Below, piece after piece: positions 22,949 through 32,474 of a stretch of 64,000 bases of DNA. Both the position numbers and the translations under genes were made by a program. Positions within the stretch are counted from its first letter, which is position 1; each line of letters opens with the position of its first letter. The DNA comes from Anisodus tanguticus (taxonomy: Eukaryota; Streptophyta; Magnoliopsida; Solanales; Solanaceae), in assembly GCA_034509755.1 (NCBI GenBank), contig CM067555.1:1558142-1622141 (forward strand), given 5' to 3'. The notes beneath the pieces are model-generated. The model saw only the letters and a program-made list of their open reading frames with translations, was not told the origin of the DNA and did no database searches.

Positions 22949-24318
22949 CAGTTTCACCTTTTTTTCGGTGGTCTGTTGAGAATTAGGAAATTATTTATAT
23001 GGCAAGAGACTATTCCTTGCAAATATAGAAATTAGGATTACTTGTAAACATTATATAAATCCCAACATGCGTGAGGGAATAAGCAAGTAATTCATTCTCA
23101 AATCTGTTCTTTCTTTACAGGTACGTCCACAATTTTTGCTAGCTACTCACGAAATCTTAGTGACTAGTTTTCTCCTACTAAATTTCTAATTCAACTCTAG
23201 TGACTAGTTTTCTCATACTAATCTAATTTACTATTTCTAGTGAACAACTTATTCATTCATAACCTTTCCTTAATAATTAATATATCACTTTGTCACCAAG
23301 ATCTATTAGTTTATACAACTTCCAAAATTTCATCAAATTGAACTTGCTTCAAGTTTAAATTTCAATGTTATATTTTCTCAATCAAACTATTTTTTCAACT
23401 GCTAATTAATAGTTCCCCTACTATGAATATATACACAAGTGAGCTAACATCTTAAACTTTGAGTTCAATTAAATGGTGATGCATAAAATGGAGAGAGGCA
23501 ACATAAAGTTTTCTTCAGAATAAGTTCTGTGGTTTTTCAAGTAGATTATTGGAATTACATGTATTGACCTATGTGACCAATACACCACTATAAGTTAACA
23601 ATTTGTCAGAGTAACTGAAGAAAAATATTTATGCTTGCACCCTACTATTAACACAGTTATGCATTTCTGGTTTGTACTAGAAATAAGGCTTAAAGAGGCA
23701 TAAGATGATCTCTCATTTCCATGCAACATGAACAACTCAGGTTACATTGAAAGGCATGTTCAATGCATTTTCTCCACCAACTGTTTTGATTTTATTAGAA
23801 ACACCAATATAAAAGGTGTCCATATAACTTGGAAAATATTTTGATAACTATACTGCTACTAGTGATGCATTTCTGGTTTACACTAGAAATAAGACTTAAA
23901 AGAAATGAAATAAAATGGGCATATAACTCAGAAAACATTTTGATCATTTTACGGCTACTAGCTTGGTCCCTACCGAACATCTAGAGATTCTTCTATTACT
24001 TGTTCCCTATTGAGAAATGACGCTACCTCTAGGACTATTATTTGACTCTTATACCATGGCTTTAGAAAAATCTCAGCAACATGTCTTAGATTATTGCTTA
24101 CCTTTTTCTGTGGCAAAATTTGTACAACACGAAGCTTCAGATTGCTCTATATTCAACTATTTAGAGAAAAAACAATCTTGACTAACAATAAGATTCATGC
24201 TCAATTCTCTCTCATGAATCTTACTGTGCACATCTAAAATCCCATACTTTCTCTGCTCTACAATGTTTTGACCACGGGAAGGACCTATTATCTACCATTA
24301 TTTCCAAGTGCAGGGAGC

Positions 24319-26812
24319 TTATATGTTACACCCCGTAAATTTGCATATCGAATATATCTTAAGTTAAGGAAGAAAGTTCTATTGGGAAGATTAAGGAAGG
24401 GTCGAGTTGGAGCTGAAGGAATCATGAGAGTTTAAAGAGCCGTTACGCCTTCATGCTTGCAATCTTTATGTCGAGTGCGTCGTGTCAAACCGATGTAAGA
24501 GGAAAAGAATCATGATGCCCACAAAAGAATAAGGAAGGTCTTGGGCCAAGATTGGAAGTACATCCAAAGGGTTCCGAGTGATACTTGTCGTTTCGCGCAC
24601 GTCTGAAGAACCCAGTTAATCGACTTAAGTTCCGACGACTCGAGCTCTGTTCCGAGGGTTATATATGACATAAATGAATGTTAAGAAGGTCTATGGATGG
24701 TTATAAGTCATTGGGATCAAAGGAATTATATTTCGACGGAGTTTGACGAAATCGGCCGATACACTAGGGCGTTTCGCGTCACGGATGGAATCCGCCTTGT
24801 GATGGGGGCACATATGAGCCCGGGGATCAGGCCAGCTCACTGCCCTGATATGCCCTTGGATCTGTGGCCGCATATGGCATATGCGCCGCAGATGCCATCG
24901 CATATCAGAGGCGGTGGCCGACCATCTTAGCTTGTTTAAGCTGTGGTTCGCCCATTTAGTTCATAATTCGACCTAGAAAGATCCCTAACACCCCTAAACC
25001 CTCTCTAGACTTTCTCTTAAGGTCCAAGGGTGGTTACTAAGTGAATATATCGTGTCAACAAACCAAAAGCTAGTCTAGATGAGAGATAACACTTCCAAGG
25101 TGTTGTAGAGCGATCACAGACGGATGATAGAAAAGCTATGCTTGGACTTCGAGTTTTTTCTTCTTGTTAAGGTAAGTAAAACACCTCTTGATTGTACTTG
25201 AAGTTAATTTCATGCTAGATGAGTTGTGTGGATGAAGAATCATGGACTAAAACTTGATATAAAGAGGTGATGTAACTGTCTTATTGTTGGGCTGTCTTGA
25301 ACCAATAATTGTAACTTGTTGAAGTTGGAGTTAATGAAGGGTAACTTAAATATGTTGTGCATGGTATTGTTGTACTTGTCTAAAGTATTGGTATGGAATT
25401 AGAAAGAGTTAGAGATATGATTTGGGTTTTGAGTTGTCATTGCTGCAACAGTAATAAATTTGATATGTGTTAAGTGTTCGATGAATGGTCGCAGTGAATC
25501 GACTCCAAGATTATCAACCTCGATCTGATTCAAAACACCTCTATTGTGTAGATTATCACTCGTAGAACAAGCGAGGAATCATCGGAGTGGTATTGATCAT
25601 TAGCAAGGTATGTAAGGCTCACCCCTTCATTCTTTTGGCATGATCAACGAATAAATGTAACGGTAACAACATCCATTCAGAAGAAACTCTAATCTTAAGA
25701 CTAAAGCTGGTGCTTCTCATTGTTGTATATCGATATGTTTCATTGCGTCATTGGTTGTGTTGGGAGTATTTCCCGCCTTGATTTCATTTCGAGTAATATG
25801 CCTTCTTCCAAACCTGGTTGATTCTTCAAAACTGGTACATACACAACTACATAACGATAACCGGAGGATAATGATGTTGAGTCACTCCGATTGATTCCTA
25901 AGGCCCTCCAGAGTCATGACTTGCATTACACTTATATATATATATGTATTTATTTTCATTACCGCGCCGCGCTATAGTCGGCTGGGCAGGCACGCAGATG
26001 TGCACCTAGATGTATTTCTTTCATTACCGTGCCGTGTCATAGATGGCCGGGAAGGCACGTAGTTGTGCGTACTACTAATCCGTTGGGCAGATGTTTACCG
26101 CGTCCTATATGGCCGGGCAATTATTATGAGCTCACCCCACAAAGGGATTTGATACAGATATTATATTATATGGCCCCATAGAGTGACTCGATTTTTACTT
26201 GTATGCATATATTCATGATTATATCAGTTGTATGCCCTCAGAGGCTAGTTATGAGTTTCAGGTTGACTTCTATACTCTTCTTTCGTATTTCATCATTTAT
26301 TTATATGTTGTTTGCCTTACATATTCAGTACATCTTTCGTACTGATGTCCCTTTCTGGGGCACTGCATTTCATGTCCGCGTGTACAGAGACTTAGAAGAT
26401 ACCATGCAGTAGGTGACTCGACTCAACTGAGGATTGTCATGCTCCTTTCTTCCGGTATGATAGTTACATATATATATACGGTTGGGTATGGCAGGGCCTT
26501 GTCACGACCAGATATTGTTGATGCACTCTTTAGAGGCTTGTAGATAGTCGTTTGTGTATATCTTGTGTGGCCTTGTCGGCCTCTTCTGTAGACTCGTTGT
26601 GTTCATCTTGGCCTTGTCGGCCTTGTTGTATATATGTATATGCGTTGGGCCTTTTCTGTGTGCAGGTGGTTGTATCTTGATCAGGTAATCTTTGTCAGAG
26701 GCCTTGTCGGCCCATGTTTTGTGGGAATATGCTACACATATCAAGATCGGTACACTCGGACCTTTAGGCGCCGGGTGCCGGTCACACCCCATGGTTGGGG
26801 TGTGACATTATA
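24319..26812. mobile_element. solo LTR, gypsy-type, 2484 bp, with 5-bp TSD
   Basis: The LTR spans 24324-26807. It begins TGTTACACCCC and ends GGGGTGTGACA, so it has near-perfect inverted termini with TG...CA ends. Identical TTATA lies immediately on both sides (24319-24323 and 26808-26812). No internal retroelement coding sequence is present, so it is a solo LTR left by recombination. GGCCTTGTCGGCC-type palindromes recur at about 26571, 26611 and 26700, and long LTRs of this composition are typical of Ty3/gypsy chromoviruses. The gypsy assignment is inference. It lies in the VPS13 intron. Confidence 0.9.
25940..26150 (+). repeat. short internal repeats in the solo LTR
   Basis: TTTTCATTACCGCGCCGCGC (about 25955) and TTTCATTACCGTGCCGTGTC (about 26019) start related blocks, each followed by a GGCYGGGMAGGCACG motif, and a third GGCCGGGCA occurs at about 26111. 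They lie downstream of a TATATATATATG run that may be the LTR TATA region. Confidence 0.55.
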
Positions 26813-27471
26813 ACTCCCACTAACTCAGTTAAGACTTACATCACCGGTATTGTTCCTATTTCTATGTCTCAAATATTTGTTACTTTTCCCTATTGGATCT
26901 TATGATACCAATAGTGGGAAAGTAGGGAAGCAAGGGTCCGTAGTAGCTTGTCCTAATTACTGTGTAGCATATTGCTGTTTTTCCTTATTAAATCTCATGT
27001 TCAAGCACATTGGATGCCACAAAGTAGGTAATAGGAAAGCAAGAGACACTGTAGAGAAGTAACAACCAAGTTCTCTACCTGTCCTTGTGATTTATACTCA
27101 TCATAGGGTCGAACAAGATTATCACCACTTATCACTCGAGGCAGCCTCCTTCGAAGGAGTTGATCTTCAGAAGCAATAGCAGATGCTATTTTCATTCTCA
27201 TAGCATTGGCACCTTAAGTTGTTTTTGACAAAAGATCCAAAACACCACTAACAGGCTGAGCAGCAACACCAATTAACCCTTTTCCCACACCCTGTACGAA
27301 ACCCTCAACTCCTGAAGCTTTGGTACCTTCCAAAGGTTTCGTTAAAATTCCAGTGACACCTCGAAAGAGACCCTTTGCAAATGCTCCTCCACCTTCTCTA
27401 ATAACATCACCAAAGTCCTCCACACCTTTGCTTTCCTGAAACAAAAGAATGGACTAGAAAGAATGAGTACC

Positions 27472-27761
27472 AAAGATGTTGCAGTGTGTGATCATCTCAT
27501 CTAAAAGCTTAAGCTATTAGAGAGAGCACACTTTTAATATTTGATTATATTCTCAAACGCCCTCTCACGTGCTGGCCTGAATTTTTTCATGGTCCAAACA
27601 CGTGAAAATTCTTTTCTTTGATAATGGATAGCGACGAGATTCGATTTCAGGACATTTGGCCTGCTCTGATACCATGTTGAAATGTGTGACTATCTCATCT
27701 AAAAGCTTAAGCTATTAGAGAGAGCACACTTTTAATATTTGATTATATTCTCAACAAAAGA
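27472..27761 (-). mobile_element. TRIM (miniature LTR retrotransposon), 280 bp, with TSD
   Basis: On the minus strand the 82-bp 5' LTR is 27756-27675 (TGTTGAGAATATAATCAAA... to TTTCAACA). It is followed at once by a PBS (27674-27662, TGGTATCAGAGCA) for initiator Met tRNA, a short interior of about 100 bp, a purine-rich tract and the 3' LTR (about 27557-27477). The two LTRs are about 90% identical by eye. AAAGA duplicates the target at 27472-27476 and 27757-27761. It codes for nothing, so it must be mobilised in trans. It lies in the VPS13 intron. Confidence 0.92.
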
Positions 27762-27983
27762 GAATTTAAATTTTCGCATTATAGATGTAAATATAATGTT
27801 GTAACATAACACTTAGGAGGAATTGACATTTCCTGGAAGTGTTACAATGTTAATAAAGAGGAAAACATGCACATTACAGAAGGTAAAGTGAAGATTTAGA
27901 TTTTCTGAATTTCAGCAATTTTACATGACTTGTAAATCAATGATCAAATCACATTTATTGCTCTTCAGTAAGTGGAGTAAAAG

Positions 27984-28115
27984 GCAGCCCAGTGCACAAA
28001 GCATCCCGCGTTAGCAGGGTCCGGGGAAGGGACACACCCTAAGGGGTGTGATGTAGACAGCCTAACCTAATGCAAGCATTAGTGACTGCTTCCACGACTC
28101 GAGCCCGTGATATGT
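27984..28115 (+). mobile_element. tRNA-derived SINE
   Basis: The body contains GGCAGCCCAGTGCACAAAGC, AGGGTCCGGGGAAGGGACAC, GCCTAACCTAATGCAAGCAT and CGACTCGAGCCCGTGA. The last block is box-B-like. It interrupts the left copy of the segmental duplication, so it is younger than the duplication. Confidence 0.65.
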
Positions 28116-28283
28116 CGCACAGAGATCAAAGAAGTTCGACAGAGGAAAAACACATAAAAGGAGCCTGTTAAATAACATGTTAAGTTGTGGTGCATCATTG
28201 ATCATAGTTCAATTGCAGCATTTCTTGTTCCTACACATACCTGCTTTTCGACAGTTCAACATGCACATTACAGATATGGTAAA

Positions 28284-28830
28284 AAAAAAAGTTTTACGTT
28301 TTGTGTGGCTCCTGGCTAAGGAAGGTCTCCTCACCCAGGACAATTTAATGAAAAGAAAGTTCACAATGTGTCCCAGATGCTTTTTTTGTGTGGAGTTAAA
28401 GAAGAGACAGTTAACCATCTATTCCTACATTGCAAAGTGACAGAACAACTGTGGAGAATTTTCTTTAACCTTAAAGGCATATCCTGGATCATGCCTAGAA
28501 AGATTACAGAAGTTTTACAAAGTTGGGAGGAAGCAGGATCTATGGCAAAGAACAGAAGTAGATGGAGAATTGTCCTTGCTTGCATCTGGTGGACATTCTG
28601 GAAGGAGAGGAATTCAAGATGTTTTGAAAATAAAGAGAAGAGTATGCAGAAGATCAAATTGAATTGTCTCTTGCTTTTATGTTTTTGGTGTAAACAGATA
28701 TACTCAGATGATACTGGTTCTATTATTGATGTTTTAGATTCAATATAGAGATAGATCAGTTTAGCTTCTGGAGTACAATTGTGAATATGGTTTCAGTACA
28801 ACTCATGTAGTGTTTATATATATATATAAT
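28284..28830 (+). pseudogene. LINE (L1-type) zf-RVT C-terminus and 3' end
   Basis: Plus-strand frames read KRKFTMCPRC, then FLCGVKEETVNHLFLHCKVT and WRIVLACIWWTFWKERNSRC. This is the zinc-binding zf-RVT domain (CX2C...HLFLHC) closing plant L1 ORF2. A one-base shift separates two frames near 28375. A relative lies reversed at 50560-51120. The 3' end merges into a TATATATA tract. Confidence 0.85.
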
Positions 28831-29622
28831 TAGCAAACATGAGCTGTAAATCCATGATCGAATAACATAATTGTTTATTCAGTAACTGGACAGCGAAAAG
28901 ATTAAATAATTTTTTGAAAAGAAAGTCGTATAAAAAGACTGCTGCTAAATAACATGTTAAGTTGTCATGCACCATCTCATTGATCAGAGTTCAATTACAG
29001 CATTTTCTAAGTCCTATGCATTCCTGTTTTTGAACAAAATTTCCAAGAGCTAGAATGTCTTTGGTACTATATTGCCGTTTGAGAGATAAAAGTTCCATGC
29101 ATCTTTTGCAAGCAAAATTCAAAAAGAAAAGACACAAGAAAATAGATAAGAGTTGCGAGAAAAGTTAACATTGATGAACCTGTTTCTGTCGACTTTGAAT
29201 AAATTTCTTATCCATCGACAATGCAGCAACACCTTTACTCATGTGTCCAAGTGCACTACTGGCATTGCCTAATATATCAAGGCCAGAAAGTAGTTGGAGA
29301 GACTGGCTAAGAAGATCCTTCTTGATGTTCGCAATAACACTATGCCTCATGCATACATTTTCCACAAATTTTTGGTTTATCCGCACCTGATATAATATAA
29401 GAAAATCACACAAAGCAAAGTCAACTTAAACAGCTATGATTACAAAGGGGTCGCCAGGAAATGACATGACCACTAAGTTAAGAAACAATCATACATAATG
29501 GTCCTACTATTGGGAAAAAAGTGATAGCATGATAGCTGAATATTGAAGTGTTGGCGAGCAAGAATAAATTGTTATTAAGTGAATCATTTCAGCGAAGTAA
29601 ATACATGAGCACAAAACTTTTC

Positions 29623-30030
29623 TTAATCACAGAATGAACATATGAAAAGGATGCAGTTTTTTCTAATAAAAGAATTGTCAAAGGTCCAAGGATTTCGCCT
29701 TCTCTTCTTGTCCCAGTTGACATCATCAGCCTCTCGTGGGCGCTTGTTTTCACCACCATCGGGAGCGTTGACACCAACTCGTCCTTGATCTTTAGCCGTA
29801 CTAGCATGACTATCAGCAGTATCTTGAAGCTCAGCATCAGATCCAGAGATCCCACTTTTGACGAAAACAGATTTGCAACTGTCATCAAAGAGAGAACTAA
29901 AACTAGGACCAGATTTGAAACCACGGTTGTTGACAGAGACAGTGTTTGAACTATTAGCAGAACTGTCAACCAAACTGTTTTCAAGAAGAAAACCACAACC
30001 AGTTTTGGTCACACATTTGTCGACCAACAT
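29623..30030 (-). CDS. leader ORF of the uncharacterised LTR element (135 aa)
   Basis: ATG at 30030 lies 33 nt inside the LTR edge and opens a 135-codon frame. It starts MLVDKCVTKTGCGFLLENS, has a Ser/Asp-rich middle, and a basic cluster (NKRPREADDVNWDKKRRR) that could be a nuclear-localisation signal. Copy 2 keeps the same start and pattern (MSVNSCVTKSGYGCGF... to CPREAEDVN, then a stop) but is shorter because of deletions. I do not recognise the protein. It may be a gag N-terminus or accessory product, and no function is assigned. Confidence 0.4.
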   Translation of the reverse strand: MLVDKCVTKTGCGFLLENSLVDSSANSSNTVSVNNRGFKSGPSFSSLFDDSCKSVFVKSGISGSDAELQDTADSHASTAKDQGRVGVNAPDGGENKRPREADDVNWDKKRRRNPWTFDNSFIRKNCILFICSFCD

Positions 30031-30046
30031 CTTTCGAACACTAATA

Positions 30047-30061
30047 CAATCTTGTCTTAAA
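30047..30061 (-). other. putative self-priming PBS, copy 1
   Basis: On the minus strand TTTAAGACAAGATTG begins 2 nt after the LTR end, at the PBS position. It is exactly complementary to the LTR segment at 30361-30375 (minus strand CAATCTTGTCTTAAA). It lacks the TGG start expected of a tRNA-derived PBS. Confidence 0.55.
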
Positions 30062-31209
30062 ATTGTTGGAACATGTAAAGCAACAACGGGAATAGTAAAT
30101 AACTATTATAGTGATCGAAAGGATAATAAATAATGAGGACAACAACAAGTTGTCAATATCTTGATCTTGAATTGAAACTTCAAATATGGATCTTGTATTC
30201 GGGAATACAAGAACATGAACTGCTACACTTGTAGCTTGTAGATTCGCTGAGACTACGAACGGTTAGAGTCCTTCGTATGTTAAGTTAACACCTGAAACAC
30301 TTAGCAACCAATTAGATAAACCACAACACCACCGGCTGAGTCGAGAGATGACTCTCTGTCTTTAAGACAAGATTGCCCCCGTATATAGGCTTTACGGAAG
30401 TGTGGACAATAGTCTCCCAAGATGAAACAACAAACTATCAAGTGTGCAAAGCCTACACAAATGATCTCAGCGAAGAACACGAATAATGAAGATTGCTAAG
30501 AGAAGGATTGCTATCAGGAAAATCTGATCTCTTTGTGGTGTTGTGAACTTGTTTTTCTATTCATATATGTTCTTCTATGTTCCTCTATAGAATTGAGTCA
30601 AGGCCTCAATTTATAGGTGTGCAAGATGGCCTTTCAAATGCCCCATAATGACAATCAATTGTCATTTAATGGATGACATTTAACCCCCAAGTAATGCAGC
30701 AACATAATGGTCCAAGTAATGGCCATTATTGGGTGGATTCAATGCCTTTGAAACCACCTCAACAGTCAAACCTTTGGGATTCCGTCAAGCAAACACTGTC
30801 TGGGAAGCGCCGCGGCTCTGTAACATTTAGCGCCGCAACTCAGCTTGGAGGCGTCACGGCTCTAACTAGCCAGAAGGCCCACTGCCGACCAAGCGCCGCG
30901 GCCCTACTAGGGGGGCGCCTCGGCCCTTCTCGGCTCCGCGGCCCAGTCCGGCCCGTTCCATCTTACACCTCGCACAATCCTTCATTCGTTTACCAACGTG
31001 GAACACTTGTTATTCATCCAATAACCATCCATCATTCTATGTCTCAAACATTTCCCTTACGTACCAATATCTCTTTCATTAACGAAATTTACGATACTTG
31101 GCACTAAGATTGCACGTGTGTGGAAACGATATTTCCGACGTGCGGGGCCCAATTGTTCGAGTCATAAATAATGGGATAAACTTAATTCCACATTAATAAA
31201 TTTCCAACA

Positions 31210-32474
31210 CAAACTTTATAAGAACAATGCTAGAAACATTTGTGAATACAACTAAACAATTTATTAGTATTCCTATCACATCTCTAACCTTAAATTTTTC
31301 CTATTTATTACCCCAAACAAAAATGCTAAAAAACTAATTGAACAAAACAAAACAAAACAAAATTCAGATTCTAAGCAAATTTCAAGGGTTAAATTAGTTG
31401 AAGGGCTGATTTTTTTAAAAAATAGGTATTCCCAGAAATGAAATTTTTGATAAATTAAATTTATACTACTATGAGAACCTGCACGATTCACATACATATA
31501 TGAAAAGATATTAATTTATTTCAAGTTGAGATTTGATTTGTCTAAGAATATGAAATCATATTGTATTAATTAAATTTTAATTGATATCTTATTTCTCATT
31601 ATAATGTACTCGATAACAAAATTATATAAAATTCAAGAAAATGAATCATTTAGCGACCCAAATAACTTTCTTGTTTCTACCACCACGATGATGTGGTGCA
31701 GTGGTTGTTCCTCCCTTAACCACAAGTAAGGAGCGCTACCTTAGAAATGGGCTCTACCCGATGTCAATCCAGATATAATCGACTCCGATGTAGATATCAG
31801 ACATTGAATGGAAAAAAAACTTTCATGTTTCTTAGAGCCTGTTTGGATTGACTTATTTTAAGTGCTTTTAAGCTAAATAGCTTGTAAGCATTTTTGTGTT
31901 ATTTGAATGAAATAAAAAAAATGCTTTAAAACACTTATTTTTAAGTTAAAACAACAAAAATAAGTCAAAAGCTATGCTAGAATTACTAACTTATAAGTCA
32001 ACGTCATAAGTCATTCCAAATGTCTTTATTACATCATCCTTTTTTTTATATTATTATATTATTAATATGACTTTTAATTAACTTTTTACTTAAAAATATG
32101 TGTTCCTCCAAAAAAAAGTTTTTGGTAAATTAAGTTTATATATTTTGGGGAAAGAATTCTTTTAAATTCCCCGCCAGGCTACTGCACCACAATTGGAACC
32201 CATCAGAGTTGCAGCCATAGCTCCAATACCTCTCAACTTTGTATCCTTCAATTAGAGCAACTCTTTCTCAAATTATAATTAACTCCCTAATACTTACTTA
32301 AAGATATCGAAGTAAAGTTTCTAATACTACTTGTTTTACATTTCCTTTTACGTAGCTAGGGTTTTTTATTTTGAACTATCGCATTCATGTTTATATTATT
32401 ATTTTCAATTGTTTATTGACATTTGTACCGTTGATGTTTACTGCAGGTTAATAAGAGAGTTAATCTTCAATTAA
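31210..32474. other. region upstream of MRE11
   Basis: AT-rich sequence with a MITE-like block at 31837-32025. The MRE11 promoter and non-coding first exon should lie within about 32160-32444. The acceptor TTTACTGCAG|GTT at 32445/32446 precedes the ATG by 29 nt, implying a leader intron. Confidence 0.5.
31837..32025. mobile_element. MITE-like element
   Basis: The left end GTTTGGATTGACTTATTTTA is mirrored by the right end AAGTCATTCCAAA, and internal AAGTGCTTTTAAGC/AAAACACTTATTTTTAAG motifs pair. The type is common in plant introns and promoters, probably hAT-derived. The TSD was not resolved. Confidence 0.5.

Larger units (their letters stand above)
27940..29035 (+). repeat. diverged segmental duplication around a LINE fragment
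   Basis: About 27925-28255 and 28840-29035 share ordered blocks: TGTAAATCAATGATC/TGTAAATCCATGATC, TTCAGTAAGTGGA/TTCAGTAACTGGA, TAAATAACATGTTAAGTTG (identical), GATCATAGTTCAATTGCAGC/GATCAGAGTTCAATTACAGC. The first copy was later hit by the SINE at 27984-28115. The LINE fragment lies between the copies. Confidence 0.75.
21752..29386 (-). pseudogene. VPS13: VPS13 C-terminal exons, truncated and mutated
   Basis: Five minus-strand exons match the C-terminus of plant VPS13, a bridge-like lipid-transfer protein of about 4,000 aa. They are 29386-29180 (VRINQKFVENVC..., 69 codons), 27435-27079 (DFGDVIREGGGAFAKGLFRG, 119 codons), 22612-22472 (VDLFKVRAMFALTDAYEDH...THRRVILLQ), 22329-22041 (IAQKKFNPARDPCSVLWDVL) and about 21881-21752 (RAIRPYSPFAD, stop TGA). 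Splice sites are intact, but the frame is broken. A TAA replaces the Glu codon expected after LLSKTT (about 27212). A deletion after YEDH removes about 10 nt. Exon 22329-22041 is 289 nt, one too many, with a frameshift near 22220. No upstream VPS13 exons are seen before the LTR element at 29590 and MRE11. It is therefore a 5'-truncated pseudogene. Confidence 0.88.
29590..31209 (-). mobile_element. uncharacterised LTR element, copy 1 (LTR plus leader)
   Basis: The LTR is 30064-31209 (1146 bp; minus strand TGTTGGAAAT...TTCCAACA). A leader and small ORF follow on its inner side (30063-29590). The arrangement is repeated at 60843-62859, about 31 kb away. Identical runs between copies include 42 bp inside the LTR (30336-30377 vs 61980-62021) and about 40 bp spanning the inner edge (about 30027-30066). 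No gag, protease, integrase or RT is seen, and no second LTR. The superfamily is not recognised. Confidence 0.75.

Noticed and set aside
24691..24930. Overlapping frames on both strands near 24.7-24.9 kb
   Set aside because: They lie inside the solo LTR and show no protein similarity I recognise. They are GC-richer LTR sequence.
21752..29386. Functional VPS13 gene
   Set aside because: A nonsense codon, a deletion and a frameshift are visible, and the upstream coding region is absent.
30673..31107. 144-aa plus-strand frame in LTR copy 1
   Set aside because: It is inside the LTR, includes GC-rich GCGCCGCGGC repeats, and is not preserved in copy 2.
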